From Rhodopseudomonas sp. (lineage in GTDB: Bacteria > Pseudomonadota > Alphaproteobacteria > Rhizobiales > Xanthobacteraceae), in assembly GCF_013377015.1 (NCBI RefSeq), contig NZ_JACABA010000002.1:248001-312000 (forward strand): a DNA stretch of 64,000 nucleotides. The letters run 5' to 3'. The translations under genes were made by a program, and so were the position numbers. The notes under the pieces are model-generated. The model was not told where the DNA came from and searched no databases. It was given only the letters and a program-made list of their open reading frames with translations. Positions 1 through 9,119 of the stretch are shown in pieces; positions within the stretch are counted from its first letter, which is position 1, and every line of letters starts with the position of its first letter.

Positions 1-1519
1 CAACCTGGCCAAGAACGGCATCGAGGCTGCGGTGACGGGACGGCGCAAGCGTCCATTTTCGATCTGGACCAAGATGGAGCGCAAGTCGATCGGGTTCGAG
101 CAGCTGTCGGATATTTTCGGGTTCCGCGTGGTGCTGAAGGACGTCGCGGCCTGCTATCGCGCGCTCGGCGTGGTTCATACCACTTGGCCGGTCGTGCCGG
201 GGCGGTTCAAGGACTACATCTCGACGCCGAAGCAGAACGACTATCGCTCACTCCACACCACCGTGATTGGCCCGGGGCAGCAGCGGGTCGAATTGCAGAT
301 CCGCACCGAGGAGATGGACCAGATCGCCGAAATCGGCATCGCCGCGCATGCGTTCTACAAGGACGGCGTCGGATCGCCCACCGAACTGTTGAAGCGCGAG
401 TCCAACGCGTTCGCGTGGCTGCGGCACACCATCGAAATTCTGTCGGAAAGTTCCAACCCGGAGGAATTTCTCGAGCATACCAAGCTTGAGTTGTTCCACG
501 ACCAGGTGTTCTGCTTCACGCCGAAGGGCAAGCTGATCGCGCTGCCGCGCGCCGCCAATGTGATCGATTTCGCCTATGCGGTTCACACCGATGTCGGCAA
601 CAGCGCGGTCGGCTGCAAGATCAACGGCAAGTTCGCGCCACTGTCGAGCGAACTGCAGAACGGCGACGAGGTCGAGGTCTTGACCTCGGACGCTCAGTCG
701 GCGCCGCCCTCGGCCTGGGAATCGCTCGCGGTCACCGGCAAGGCCCGGGCGGCGATCCGGCGCGCCACCCGCACCGCGGTGCGCGACCAGTATGCCGGTC
801 TCGGGCGCAGGATCGTCGAACGGTTGTTCGCCCGCGCCAAGATCGAATACGCCGACGACAAGCTCAAGGGCGCTTTGCCGCGGCTGGCGCGCACCTCGAT
901 CGAGGATGTGATGGCGTCGGTGGGGCGCAGCGAGATGAAGGCCTCCGACGTCGCCCGCGCGATGTATCCGGATTACAAGGAGGAGCGCGTCGCGCGGTTC
1001 GGCGAGAAGAAGACGCTCGGCGAAAAGCTGAAGCTGAAATCGTCGGCCGGTTCGGCGCGCCGCGCCTCCGCGATTCCGATTCGTGGGATCAATTCCGACC
1101 TGCCGGTCAAGTTCGCGCCGAATGGTGGCGCGGTGCCGGGCGACCGGATCGTCGGCATCGTATCGCCGGGCGAGGGCATCACCATCTATCCGATCCAGTC
1201 GCCGGCACTGAAGGACTTCGAGGACATGCCCGAGCGCTGGCTCGACGTGCGCTGGGATGTCGATGAAACGACGCCGCAGCGCTTTCCGGCGCGGGTGTTC
1301 GTGCAGAATGTCAATGAGCCGGGCAGTCTGGCGCAGATCGCGACAGTGATCGCCGAACACGACGGCAACATCGACAACATCGGGATGTTTCGTCGCTCGC
1401 CGGATTTCACCGAGCTGACCATCGATCTCGAGGTCTATGACCTCAAGCATCTCAGCGCTATCATCGCCCAGTTGCGCGCCAAGGACGTGGTCGCCAAGGT
1501 CGAGCGCGTCAATGGCTAG
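1..1519 (+). CDS. rsh: Bifunctional (p)ppGpp synthetase/hydrolase RelA/SpoT (Rsh), 5' truncated
   Basis: This is the C-terminal part of a long RelA/SpoT homologue that makes and degrades the alarmone (p)ppGpp in the cytoplasm. The reading frame is open from base 2, so the start codon, the N-terminal HD hydrolase domain and part of the synthetase lie outside the window. Visible are the rest of the synthetase domain ([17 protein letters not shown] and the VELQIRT segment), a TGS domain starting near FCFTPKGK and ending around LTSD, an alpha-helical linker, and a C-terminal ACT domain that begins near [15 protein letters not shown]. Alphaproteobacteria normally carry one such bifunctional enzyme. 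The stop TAG is at 1517-1519, with pdxJ 32 bases downstream on the same strand. The identity is firm; whether the hydrolase half is intact cannot be seen. Confidence 0.95.
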   Translation, partial: NLAKNGIEAAVTGRRKRPFSIWTKMERKSIGFEQLSDIFGFRVVLKDVAACYRALGVVHTTWPVVPGRFKDYISTPKQNDYRSLHTTVIGPGQQRVELQIRTEEMDQIAEIGIAAHAFYKDGVGSPTELLKRESNAFAWLRHTIEILSESSNPEEFLEHTKLELFHDQVFCFTPKGKLIALPRAANVIDFAYAVHTDVGNSAVGCKINGKFAPLSSELQNGDEVEVLTSDAQSAPPSAWESLAVTGKARAAIRRATRTAVRDQYAGLGRRIVERLFARAKIEYADDKLKGALPRLARTSIEDVMASVGRSEMKASDVARAMYPDYKEERVARFGEKKTLGEKLKLKSSAGSARRASAIPIRGINSDLPVKFAPNGGAVPGDRIVGIVSPGEGITIYPIQSPALKDFEDMPERWLDVRWDVDETTPQRFPARVFVQNVNEPGSLAQIATVIAEHDGNIDNIGMFRRSPDFTELTIDLEVYDLKHLSAIIAQLRAKDVVAKVERVNG

Positions 1520-1551
1520 TCTGTCCCCGTAAGTCCCTCCGCAGGTCCTGC

Positions 1552-2337
1552 ATGCCCAAAATTCCTCCGCTGCGACTCGGAGTCAATATCGATCACATCG
1601 CCACGCTGCGAAACGCTCGCGGCGGTCGCCATCCCGATCCGGTGCGCGCGGCGCTGGCCGCGATCGAGGCCGGCGCCGACGGCATCACTGCGCATTTGCG
1701 CGAGGACCGCCGTCACATCCGCGACGCCGACATGGCGCGGTTGAAGGCGGAGATCTCAAAGCCGCTGAATTTTGAGATGGCGGCGACTCCCGACATGGTA
1801 CGGATCGCACTGGCGACCAAGCCACATGCGGTCTGCCTGGTGCCGGAGCGGCGCGAGGAACTCACCACCGAAGGCGGCCTCGACGCGGTTGGTCAGCGCG
1901 AATCGCTGGCGCCGTCGATCGCGCGTTTCAACGACGCCGGGATCCGGGTGTCGCTGTTCATCGCCGCCGATCCGGCGCAGATCGAGATGGCATCGAAGCT
2001 ATGCGCACCGGTGATCGAAATTCACACCGGCGCCTGGTGCGACGCCATCACTGACGGCGAGACGGCCAAGGCGAGCGCCGAGTGGCAACGGATCGTCGCC
2101 GGCGCCGCGCTGGCGCAATCGGCGGGGCTCGAAGTTCATGCCGGCCACGGGCTCGACTATGCGACCGCACAGGCCATCGCCGCGCTGCCCCAGATCGCGG
2201 AGCTCAATATCGGTTTCCACATGATCGGCGAGGCGTTGTTCGTCGGCCTTGGCGAAACGGTTCGCGCGATGCGCGCGGCAATGAACCGCGGCCGGCAATC
2301 GATCGTCGGTCATAGTCTTGCAGCGGGCAAAACATGA
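1552..2337 (+). CDS. pdxJ: Pyridoxine 5'-phosphate synthase
   Basis: PdxJ condenses 1-deoxy-D-xylulose 5-phosphate with 3-amino-2-oxopropyl phosphate to form pyridoxine 5'-phosphate, the last ring-closing step of DXP-dependent vitamin B6 synthesis. The 261-residue protein has the family length and motifs: [12 protein letters not shown] near the N terminus, [14 protein letters not shown], the TEGGLD stretch, and the HAGHGLDY phosphate-binding region near the C terminus. It overlaps acpS by four bases (ATGA), as is common in proteobacteria, where the two genes are co-transcribed. The start ATG at 1552 precedes the conserved core by the usual short distance. Confidence 0.97.
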   Translation: MPKIPPLRLGVNIDHIATLRNARGGRHPDPVRAALAAIEAGADGITAHLREDRRHIRDADMARLKAEISKPLNFEMAATPDMVRIALATKPHAVCLVPERREELTTEGGLDAVGQRESLAPSIARFNDAGIRVSLFIAADPAQIEMASKLCAPVIEIHTGAWCDAITDGETAKASAEWQRIVAGAALAQSAGLEVHAGHGLDYATAQAIAALPQIAELNIGFHMIGEALFVGLGETVRAMRAAMNRGRQSIVGHSLAAGKT

Positions 2338-2753
2338 TCATCGGCATCGGCTCCGACCTGATCGACATCACCCGGATTGCCAAGGTGATGGAGCGGCACG
2401 GTGAACGGTTCCTGGACCGGGTTTTCACCGACGTCGAACGCGCCCGGGCCGGGCGCCGCGACAAGCAGCCGAACATGGTCGCCGCCACCTATGCCAAACG
2501 CTTCGCTGCCAAGGAGGCCTGTTCCAAGGCGCTCGGCACCGGCATCCGGCAAGGCGTGTGGTGGCGGGATATGGGTGTGGTCAATCTGCGCGGCGGCCGC
2601 CCCACCATGGAGTTGACCGGCGGCGCCAAGGCGCGGCTTGACGCCCTGACCCCGGAGGGGTTTGAAGCCCGGATCGACCTGTCGATTACCGACGAATGGC
2701 CGATGGCGCAGGCTTTCGTCATAATTTCGGCGGTGATCGCGATCAAACCCTGA
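2334..2753 (+). CDS. acpS: Holo-[acyl-carrier-protein] synthase
   Basis: AcpS transfers 4'-phosphopantetheine from CoA to a serine of apo-ACP, activating it for fatty acid synthesis. The 139-residue protein starts with the signature [13 protein letters not shown], whose Asp is a Mg2+ ligand, and carries the second family motif [16 protein letters not shown]. Its ATG overlaps the pdxJ stop (ATGA), indicating translational coupling. A gap of 274 bases follows before lepB; it contains no convincing gene, only a short hairpin (gaagcg/cgcttc at 2958-2973) near the lepB start. Confidence 0.96.
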   Translation: MIIGIGSDLIDITRIAKVMERHGERFLDRVFTDVERARAGRRDKQPNMVAATYAKRFAAKEACSKALGTGIRQGVWWRDMGVVNLRGGRPTMELTGGAKARLDALTPEGFEARIDLSITDEWPMAQAFVIISAVIAIKP

Positions 2754-3027
2754 GCGCCCCCGCAACCATCGTCCCGATCCTGGACGAAACTAAAATCACT
2801 GATTTGTCATGGCATTAGCAAGTTTCCAGGGCTCCGTTGATTGCGTGCCCGGAAACAACGGTCTAAAACCAGCGCGGACCTGTAACGGGTCGAGTCAAGG
2901 CGGCGCCGGCATCGGCGATCGCCAGACTTGAGCTAACAAACGTCAACTTCTCATTGCGAAGCGGGCTCGCTTCTCCTGAGAACACTCTGCCACCGCGAGA
3001 GGAATCGCGAGGGGAATCGGGAAAGCG

Positions 3028-3786
3028 ATGAGCGTGACATCCGGGACAAAAACTGAGAGCGGCGTCGGCGAGACGATACGCGTCGTCATCCACGCCTTGA
3101 TCATCGCGCTGGTGATCCGAACCGTACTGTTTCAGCCGTTCAACATTCCGTCGGGATCGATGAAGGCGACGCTGTTGGTCGGCGACTATCTGTTCGTGTC
3201 GAAATATTCTTACGGCTACAGCCACTATTCGATTCCGCTGTCGCCGCCGATCTTCTCCGGCCGGATATTCGGCTCTGAACCGGCGCGCGGCGACGTCGTG
3301 GTGTTCCGGCTGCCGAAAGACGACAGCACCGATTACATCAAACGCGTGATCGGCCTGCCGGGCGACCGGATCCAGATGCGCGAAGGCCTGCTCCACATCA
3401 ACGACAAGCCGGTGGTGCGCGAACGGCTGAGCGATTTCGTCGGCGAGGACCCCTGCGGTTCCGATGCCACCGCGCGGGTCAAGCGCTGGAAAGAGACGCT
3501 GCCGAACGGTGTGACTTATGAGTCGCTGGATTGCGTCGACAACGGCTTCTACGACAACACCAACGTCTACACCGTGCCGGCCGGCCACTTCTTTATGATG
3601 GGCGACAACCGCGACAATTCCACCGACAGCCGGGTGCTCTCGGCGGTCGGCTACGTTCCTTTCGAGAACATCATCGGCCGTGCGCAGATGATCTTCTTCT
3701 CGATCGCCGAGGGCGAACACGCCTGGCAGATCTGGCGCTGGCCGACCGCGGTGCGCTGGAATCGTATTTTCTCCATCGTGCGATGA
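3028..3786 (+). CDS. lepB: Signal peptidase I
   Basis: LepB is the membrane-bound Ser/Lys protease that removes signal peptides from Sec- and Tat-exported preproteins on the periplasmic side. The 252-residue protein has one N-terminal membrane segment (about residues 17-34), the catalytic serine in NIPSGSMKATL (Ser44), the general-base lysine in DYIKRVIGLPGDRI (Lys105), and the C-terminal box MMGDNRDNSTDSR. The start ATG at 3028 follows a purine-rich stretch (gggaaagcg). The stop overlaps the start of rnc (ATGA at 3783-3786), the normal alphaproteobacterial lepB-rnc-era arrangement. Confidence 0.97.
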   Translation: MSVTSGTKTESGVGETIRVVIHALIIALVIRTVLFQPFNIPSGSMKATLLVGDYLFVSKYSYGYSHYSIPLSPPIFSGRIFGSEPARGDVVVFRLPKDDSTDYIKRVIGLPGDRIQMREGLLHINDKPVVRERLSDFVGEDPCGSDATARVKRWKETLPNGVTYESLDCVDNGFYDNTNVYTVPAGHFFMMGDNRDNSTDSRVLSAVGYVPFENIIGRAQMIFFSIAEGEHAWQIWRWPTAVRWNRIFSIVR

Positions 3787-4601
3787 AGCAGGAAGCCACC
3801 AACATCGATAGCTCCCCGAAAGCGGATGACGCGGCAGCGCAGCCGGCTGCTGCCGGCGAGCCCGCCGCGGCCAAGAAGCGGCGCAGCAAGGTCAGCGCCA
3901 AGGCCGCTGCCGCTGCGATCGAACAGCGGATCGGGCACGCCTTCGCCGATCCGGCGCTGCTGGCGACGGCGTTCACCCATGTGTCGGCGCTGAAATCGTC
4001 GCGCAACCGCGCCGACAGCTATCAGCGGCTGGAATTCCTCGGCGACCACGTGCTCGGGCTGGTGGTCTCCGACATGCTGTATCGCGCCTTCCCCAAGGCC
4101 GACGAGGGCGAATTGTCGAAACGGCTGGCCGATCTGGTCCGCAAGGAGACCTGCGCCGACGTCGCCAGGAGCCTCGAATTGCTGGAAGGCATCAAGCTCG
4201 GCACCGTCGGCGCCGGCGCTGGCGCTCGCTTACGCAAATCGGTGCTCGGCGACATCTGCGAAGCGGTGATCGGCGCGGTGTTTCTCGATGGCGGCTATCC
4301 GGCCGCGGCGAAGTTCGTCGAGCGCAACTGGATCGAGCGGATGCGCAAGCCGGTGCGGCCGTTGCGCGACGCCAAGACCGTGCTGCAGGAATGGGCGCAG
4401 GGCAAGGGATTGCCGACCCCGGTGTATCGCGAAGTCGAACGCACCGGGCCGCATCACGATCCGCAGTTCCGCGTTGCGGTGGATCTGCCGGGCCTGGCGC
4501 CGGCGGAAGGCGTCGGCGGCAGCAAGCGCGCGGCCGAAAAGGTCGCGGCGTCGGTGATGTTGGAACGCGAAGGCGTCAGCGCCGGCGGCAACGATGGATG
4601 A
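3783..4601 (+). CDS. rnc: Ribonuclease III
   Basis: RNase III cleaves double-stranded RNA and processes rRNA precursors and structured mRNAs. The catalytic domain holds the signature QRLEFLGDHVLG (about residues 81-92) and a C-terminal double-stranded-RNA-binding domain ending in the Ala/Lys helix KRAAEKVAASVML. The start at 3783 gives 272 residues, with an Ala/Lys-rich, probably disordered N-terminal extension of about 45 residues absent from the E. coli enzyme. An in-frame upstream extension exists but runs back inside lepB and is not credible. It overlaps lepB by 4 bases and era by 8. Confidence 0.95.
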   Translation: MKQEATNIDSSPKADDAAAQPAAAGEPAAAKKRRSKVSAKAAAAAIEQRIGHAFADPALLATAFTHVSALKSSRNRADSYQRLEFLGDHVLGLVVSDMLYRAFPKADEGELSKRLADLVRKETCADVARSLELLEGIKLGTVGAGAGARLRKSVLGDICEAVIGAVFLDGGYPAAAKFVERNWIERMRKPVRPLRDAKTVLQEWAQGKGLPTPVYREVERTGPHHDPQFRVAVDLPGLAPAEGVGGSKRAAEKVAASVMLEREGVSAGGNDG

Positions 4602-5520
4602 AACAATGAACGACGTGCCCGCGACTGCCACTCGCTGCGGCTTCGTGGCGTTGATCGGCGCACCGAATGTCGGCAAGTCGACGCTGGTCAACGCGCTGGT
4701 CGGCTCCAAGGTCACGATCGTGTCGCGCAAGGTGCAGACCACGCGGGCGCTGATCCGCGGCATCGTGATCGACAACAACGCGCAGATCATCCTGGTCGAC
4801 ACGCCGGGCATCTTCGCGCCGAAGCGCCGGCTCGACCGCGCCATGGTCCGGACCGCCTGGACCGGGGCGCATGACGCCGATCTGGTCTGCGTGCTGCTCG
4901 ACGCCCGCGCCGGCATCGATCAGGAGGCCGACGTCATCTTCAGCAACCTGGCCAACGTCGGCCATCCGAAGATCCTGGTGCTGAACAAGATCGATCTGGT
5001 GTCGAAGGAAAAATTGCTGGCGTTGACTCAGAAGGCCAACGAGCGCCTGAAATTCGCCGAAACCTTCATGGTGTCGGCGCTGTCGGGTGACGGCGTCGAC
5101 GATCTGCGCCGCGGGCTGGCGGCACGGGTACCTTTGGGCCCATTCCACTATCCCGAGGACCAGATGTCGGACGCGCCCTTGCGGCATCTGGCGGCCGAAA
5201 TCACCCGGGAAAAGATCTTCCGGCAACTGCACCAGGAGTTACCGTATCAGTCCACGGTCGAGACCGACACCTGGACCGAGCGCAAGGATGGATCGGTGCG
5301 GATCGAGCAGACGATTTTCGTCGAGCGCGAAAGCCAGCGCAAGATCGTGCTCGGAAAGGCTGGCGCCACCATCAAGTCAATCGGCGCGGATGCCCGCAAG
5401 GAGATCGCCGAGATCGTGGGCCAGCCGGTGCATCTGTTCCTGTTCGTGAAGGTCCGCGAGGACTGGGGCGACGATCCCAATCGCTATCGCGAAATGGGCC
5501 TTGAATTCCCGAAGGAATAG
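4594..5520 (+). CDS. era: GTPase Era, 16S rRNA-binding ribosome maturation factor
   Basis: Era is an essential GTPase that binds the 3' end of 16S rRNA and assists 30S subunit maturation. G1 is GAPNVGKST (residues 22-30), G3 is DTPG (69-72), G4 is NKID, and G5 is the SAL of VSALSGDG. A C-terminal KH RNA-binding domain follows, with the GKAGATIKSIG loop. The 308-residue length is normal. The ATG at 4594 lies inside the rnc stop region; a second ATG at 4606 is an alternative start. The rnc-era pair is a classical operon. Confidence 0.96.
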   Translation: MDETMNDVPATATRCGFVALIGAPNVGKSTLVNALVGSKVTIVSRKVQTTRALIRGIVIDNNAQIILVDTPGIFAPKRRLDRAMVRTAWTGAHDADLVCVLLDARAGIDQEADVIFSNLANVGHPKILVLNKIDLVSKEKLLALTQKANERLKFAETFMVSALSGDGVDDLRRGLAARVPLGPFHYPEDQMSDAPLRHLAAEITREKIFRQLHQELPYQSTVETDTWTERKDGSVRIEQTIFVERESQRKIVLGKAGATIKSIGADARKEIAEIVGQPVHLFLFVKVREDWGDDPNRYREMGLEFPKE

Positions 5521-5531
5521 CCAGCATCTCG

Positions 5532-5912
5532 ATGACCATTCCCAAGAACGTGATCTGGTTCGAAGCCCTGCTGTATATGTCGCTGATACTCGACGCGCTG
5601 TCGGTGGCGTTCCAGGATCGTACGCCGACCGACGAGATGGCGCAGGGCGTTTTCGCGGTCGCCAATCTGATCGCGGCCTGCTTGATCCTGCTGCTGGTCT
5701 ATCTGGTCCAGCTCGCAGCGCAGCGCCGTAAGAACTGGGCGCGCGGTGTGTTGGTGGCGTCGTTGGTGTTTTCCATCGTGTCGCTGACGCAGATCATCGG
5801 CGACACCGGGCTGCAGGGGGGGCTGCTGATCGATATCCTGTCCTGCGGGCTCACCGCCGCGGGCCTTTATCTCTCGTTCACGGGCGACGCCAAGGGTTGG
5901 TTCAATCAATAG
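5532..5912 (+). CDS. Small multi-span membrane protein of unknown function
   Basis: A 126-residue protein between era and recO. I do not recognise a named family. The sequence shows about four hydrophobic segments (roughly residues 10-28, 40-63, 72-90 and 97-115) and a polar tail ending in KGWFNQ, so an inner-membrane location is likely. It begins 11 bases after era and ends 50 bases before recO on the same strand, so it probably belongs to the same transcript. Codon use matches its neighbours, which supports it being a real gene. No function is proposed. Confidence 0.75.
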   Translation: MTIPKNVIWFEALLYMSLILDALSVAFQDRTPTDEMAQGVFAVANLIAACLILLLVYLVQLAAQRRKNWARGVLVASLVFSIVSLTQIIGDTGLQGGLLIDILSCGLTAAGLYLSFTGDAKGWFNQ

Positions 5913-5962
5913 TGCGGGTCGCCGTGGCTGCATGTGGCCGCGGAATCCTGTAGCATTGATCG

Positions 5963-6712
5963 ATGGAATGGACCGACGAGGGCATCATCCTGGGGGTGCG
6001 GCGACATGGCGAATCGAGCGCCATCGTCGAACTGTTGACCCGCGGCCATGGCCGACATTTGGGCCTCGTGCGCGGCGGTGCCGGCTCGAAGCTGCGGCCG
6101 CTGCTGCAGCCCGGTAACAGCGTTTCCGCGGTGTGGCGGGCGCGGCTCGACGAGCATCTCGGTTACTATCTGCTCGAAGGCACGAGGATGCGGGCTGCGA
6201 CCGTGCTGGCCTCTAGCCATGCGGTCTATGGCGTGACCCATCTGGCGTCGCTGGCGCGGCTGTTGCCCGAGCGCGATCCGCACGAAGACATCTACGAGAT
6301 GCTGGAACGTACGCTGAACGATTTCGACGACGTCGGCGACGCCGCCACCCATCTGATCCGGTTCGAACTGGCGATGCTGGCCGAACTCGGCTTCGGCCTT
6401 GATCTGTCCAGTTGTGCGGCAACCGGAACCACGTCGGAGCTGATCTACGTCTCGCCGAAATCCGGCGGCGCGGTGTCGCGGGCGGCCGGCGAGCCTTGGC
6501 GCGACAAGCTGCTGCGGCTGCCGCCGTTCCTGCGCGAGGACAATGGCGGCCATAACGGCTGGTCCGACCAGGATCTGCAGGACGGCTTCGACCTGACCGG
6601 CCGGTTCCTGCTCCGCAACGTGCTGGAGCCGCGCGGGCAGGGCCATTCCGACGCCCGCGACGGCTTCATCAATGCTGTGACGAAGCATCTGGCGCGGGTG
6701 GCAATTCTTTGA
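5963..6712 (+). CDS. recO: DNA repair protein RecO
   Basis: RecO acts with RecF and RecR to load RecA onto SSB-coated single-stranded DNA during gap repair. The 249-residue protein begins with the typical N-terminal OB-fold strand ([17 protein letters not shown], then a [11 protein letters not shown] segment), followed by the helical region [25 protein letters not shown] and the [15 protein letters not shown] motif typical of the family. The era-recO order is conserved widely. The downstream gap to parC is 59 bases. Confidence 0.93.
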   Translation: MEWTDEGIILGVRRHGESSAIVELLTRGHGRHLGLVRGGAGSKLRPLLQPGNSVSAVWRARLDEHLGYYLLEGTRMRAATVLASSHAVYGVTHLASLARLLPERDPHEDIYEMLERTLNDFDDVGDAATHLIRFELAMLAELGFGLDLSSCAATGTTSELIYVSPKSGGAVSRAAGEPWRDKLLRLPPFLREDNGGHNGWSDQDLQDGFDLTGRFLLRNVLEPRGQGHSDARDGFINAVTKHLARVAIL

Positions 6713-6771
6713 TTTTCCAGCGGTTTGACGAGCGGCTTGTCGAAACAAGCGTCAGAGTCTAACCCCTCCCC

Positions 6772-9030
6772 ATGGGAAAACGACTGATTCCGCCGGAGCC
6801 GGCGGAGATCCATGATGTGCAGCTGCGCGAGGCGCTGGAAGAGCGCTACCTCGCTTATGCGCTCTCGACCATTATGCACCGGGCGCTGCCGGACGCGCGC
6901 GACGGCCTGAAGCCGGTGCATCGCCGCATCCTCTACGGCATGCGCTTGCTGCGGCTCGACCCCGGCACGCCGTTCAAGAAATCGGCAAAGATCGTTGGCG
7001 ACGTGATGGGCTCGTTCCATCCGCATGGCGACCAGTCGATCTACGACGCGCTGGTGCGGCTGGCGCAGGATTTCTCCTCGCGCTACCCGCTGGTCGACGG
7101 CCAGGGCAATTTCGGCAATATCGACGGAGATAATCCCGCCGCCTACCGCTACACCGAAGCGCGCATGACCGATGTCGCGCGGCTGCTGCTCGACGGCATC
7201 GACGAGGACGGCGTCGCGTTTCGCCCGAATTATGACGGCCAGTCGAAAGAGCCGATCGTGCTGCCGGGCGGATTTCCGAACCTGCTCGCCAACGGCGCGC
7301 AGGGCATCGCGGTCGGCATGGCGACCTCGATCCCGCCGCACAACGTCGCCGAACTCTGCGACGCCGCGCTGCACCTGATCGAGAAGCCGGAGGCGAAATC
7401 CAAGGCGCTGCTGCGCTGGGTCAAGGGTCCGGACTTTCCGACCGGCGGCATCATCATCGATTCCAAGGAAAGCATCGCCGAAGCCTACATGACCGGGCGC
7501 GGCTCGTTCCGCACCCGCGCCAAATGGAGCCAGGAAGAGGGCGCCCGAGGCACCTGGACCGTGGTGATCACCGAGATCCCCTGGCTGGTGCAAAAATCGC
7601 GGCTGATCGAAAAGATCGCTGAACTCTTGAACGAGAAGAAGCTGCCGCTGGTCGGCGATGTCCGCGACGAATCCGCCGAAGATATCCGCGTGGTGATCGA
7701 ACCGAAATCGCGCGCCGTGGATCCGGAACTGCTGATGGAATCGCTGTTCCGGCTGACCGAGCTGGAAAGCAAGATCCCGCTCAATCTCAACGTGCTGGTG
7801 AAGGGCCGGATTCCCAAGGTGCTGGGCCTTGCCGAATGCCTGCGCGAATGGCTCGACCATCTGCGCGACGTGCTGCTGCGCCGCTCGAACTATCGCAAGG
7901 CGCAGATCGAGCATCGGCTCGAAGTGCTCGGCGGCTATCTGATCGCCTATCTGAACATCGACAAGGTGATCAAGATCATCCGCACCGAGGATGAGCCGAA
8001 GCCGGTGTTGATGAAGGCGTTCAATCTCACCGACATTCAGGCCGAGGCGATCCTGAATATGCGGCTGCGGTCGTTGCGCAAGCTCGAGGAATTCGAGATC
8101 CGCACCGAGGACAAGAATCTGCGCGCCGAGCTGAAGGGCATCAACGCGATCCTGAAGTCCGAGCCCGAGCAATGGGCCAAGGTCGGCGAGCAGGTCCGCA
8201 AGGTCCGCGACATGTTCGGGCCGAAGACCGCGCTCGGCAAGCGCCGCACCATGTTCGCCGACGCGCCGGAGCACGATCTCGCCGCGATTGAAGAAGCCTT
8301 CGTCGAGCGCGAGCCGGTCACCGTGGTGATCTCCGACAAAGGCTGGGTCCGCACGTTGAAAGGCCATGTCGCCGATCTGTCGGGGCTGGTGTTCAAGCAG
8401 GACGACAAGCTCGACAAGGCGTTTTTCGCCGAGACCACGTCGAAGCTGCTGCTGCTCGCCACCAACGGCCGGTTCTACTCGCTCGATGTCGCCAAGCTGC
8501 CAGGCGGTCGCGGCCATGGCGAGCCGATCCGGATGTTCATCGACATGGAGCAGGACGCCGCGATCGTGGCGCTGTTCGTGCACAAGGGCGGTCGCAAGTT
8601 CCTGGTCGCCAGCCATGACGGCCAGGGTTTTGTCGTCGGCGAGGACGATTGCGTCGGCACGACCCGCAAGGGCAAGCAGATCCTCAATGTCGAGATGCCG
8701 AACGAGGCGCGGGCGCTGACCGTGGTCGGCGAGAGCCACGACACCGTGGCGGTGATCGGCACCAACCACAAGATGGTGATCTTCCCGCTCGACCAGGTGC
8801 CGGAGATGGCGCGCGGCCGCGGCGTCCGGCTGCAGAAATACACCGGCGGCTCGTTGTCCGACGTCGCCACCTTCAACGCCAAGGAAGGCCTCGGCTGGCG
8901 CGATTCCGCCGGTCGCGACTTCAGCATGACCATGAAGGAACTGGCGGAATGGCGCGGCAACCGCGCCGATGCCGGGCGCCTGGCGCGCGGTCTGCCGAAG
9001 TCGAACAAGTTCGGTCGCGGCATCGAATAG
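6772..9030 (+). CDS. parC: DNA topoisomerase IV subunit A
   Basis: ParC is the DNA-cleaving subunit of topoisomerase IV, which decatenates daughter chromosomes. The 752-residue protein has the breakage-reunion domain with catalytic Tyr127 (AAYRYTEAR), the HPHGD motif of the quinolone region at residues 83-87, a coiled segment, and a shorter C-terminal beta-propeller-like region with weak repeats ([24 protein letters not shown]). The length and the lack of a gyrase box identify it as ParC rather than GyrA. The position equivalent to E. coli ParC Ser80 is Gln88, which could influence quinolone response. A long antisense reading frame across this gene is a GC-rich shadow. Confidence 0.93.
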   Translation: MGKRLIPPEPAEIHDVQLREALEERYLAYALSTIMHRALPDARDGLKPVHRRILYGMRLLRLDPGTPFKKSAKIVGDVMGSFHPHGDQSIYDALVRLAQDFSSRYPLVDGQGNFGNIDGDNPAAYRYTEARMTDVARLLLDGIDEDGVAFRPNYDGQSKEPIVLPGGFPNLLANGAQGIAVGMATSIPPHNVAELCDAALHLIEKPEAKSKALLRWVKGPDFPTGGIIIDSKESIAEAYMTGRGSFRTRAKWSQEEGARGTWTVVITEIPWLVQKSRLIEKIAELLNEKKLPLVGDVRDESAEDIRVVIEPKSRAVDPELLMESLFRLTELESKIPLNLNVLVKGRIPKVLGLAECLREWLDHLRDVLLRRSNYRKAQIEHRLEVLGGYLIAYLNIDKVIKIIRTEDEPKPVLMKAFNLTDIQAEAILNMRLRSLRKLEEFEIRTEDKNLRAELKGINAILKSEPEQWAKVGEQVRKVRDMFGPKTALGKRRTMFADAPEHDLAAIEEAFVEREPVTVVISDKGWVRTLKGHVADLSGLVFKQDDKLDKAFFAETTSKLLLLATNGRFYSLDVAKLPGGRGHGEPIRMFIDMEQDAAIVALFVHKGGRKFLVASHDGQGFVVGEDDCVGTTRKGKQILNVEMPNEARALTVVGESHDTVAVIGTNHKMVIFPLDQVPEMARGRGVRLQKYTGGSLSDVATFNAKEGLGWRDSAGRDFSMTMKELAEWRGNRADAGRLARGLPKSNKFGRGIE

Positions 9031-9119
9031 GCCGCCTGCGCTTTGATCGCGCCATATGTCGCAGGCGCCTGCCGCATTAGCCTTTGCGCCGGCGCGCGAA
9101 ACATTCTTGGAATGGCGCA

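Noticed and set aside
248-1450. 400-codon open frame antisense to the RelA/SpoT gene
   Set aside because: It is a GC-rich shadow: the plus-strand frame has clear domain motifs, while the antisense protein is Arg/His/Gly-rich with no family features.
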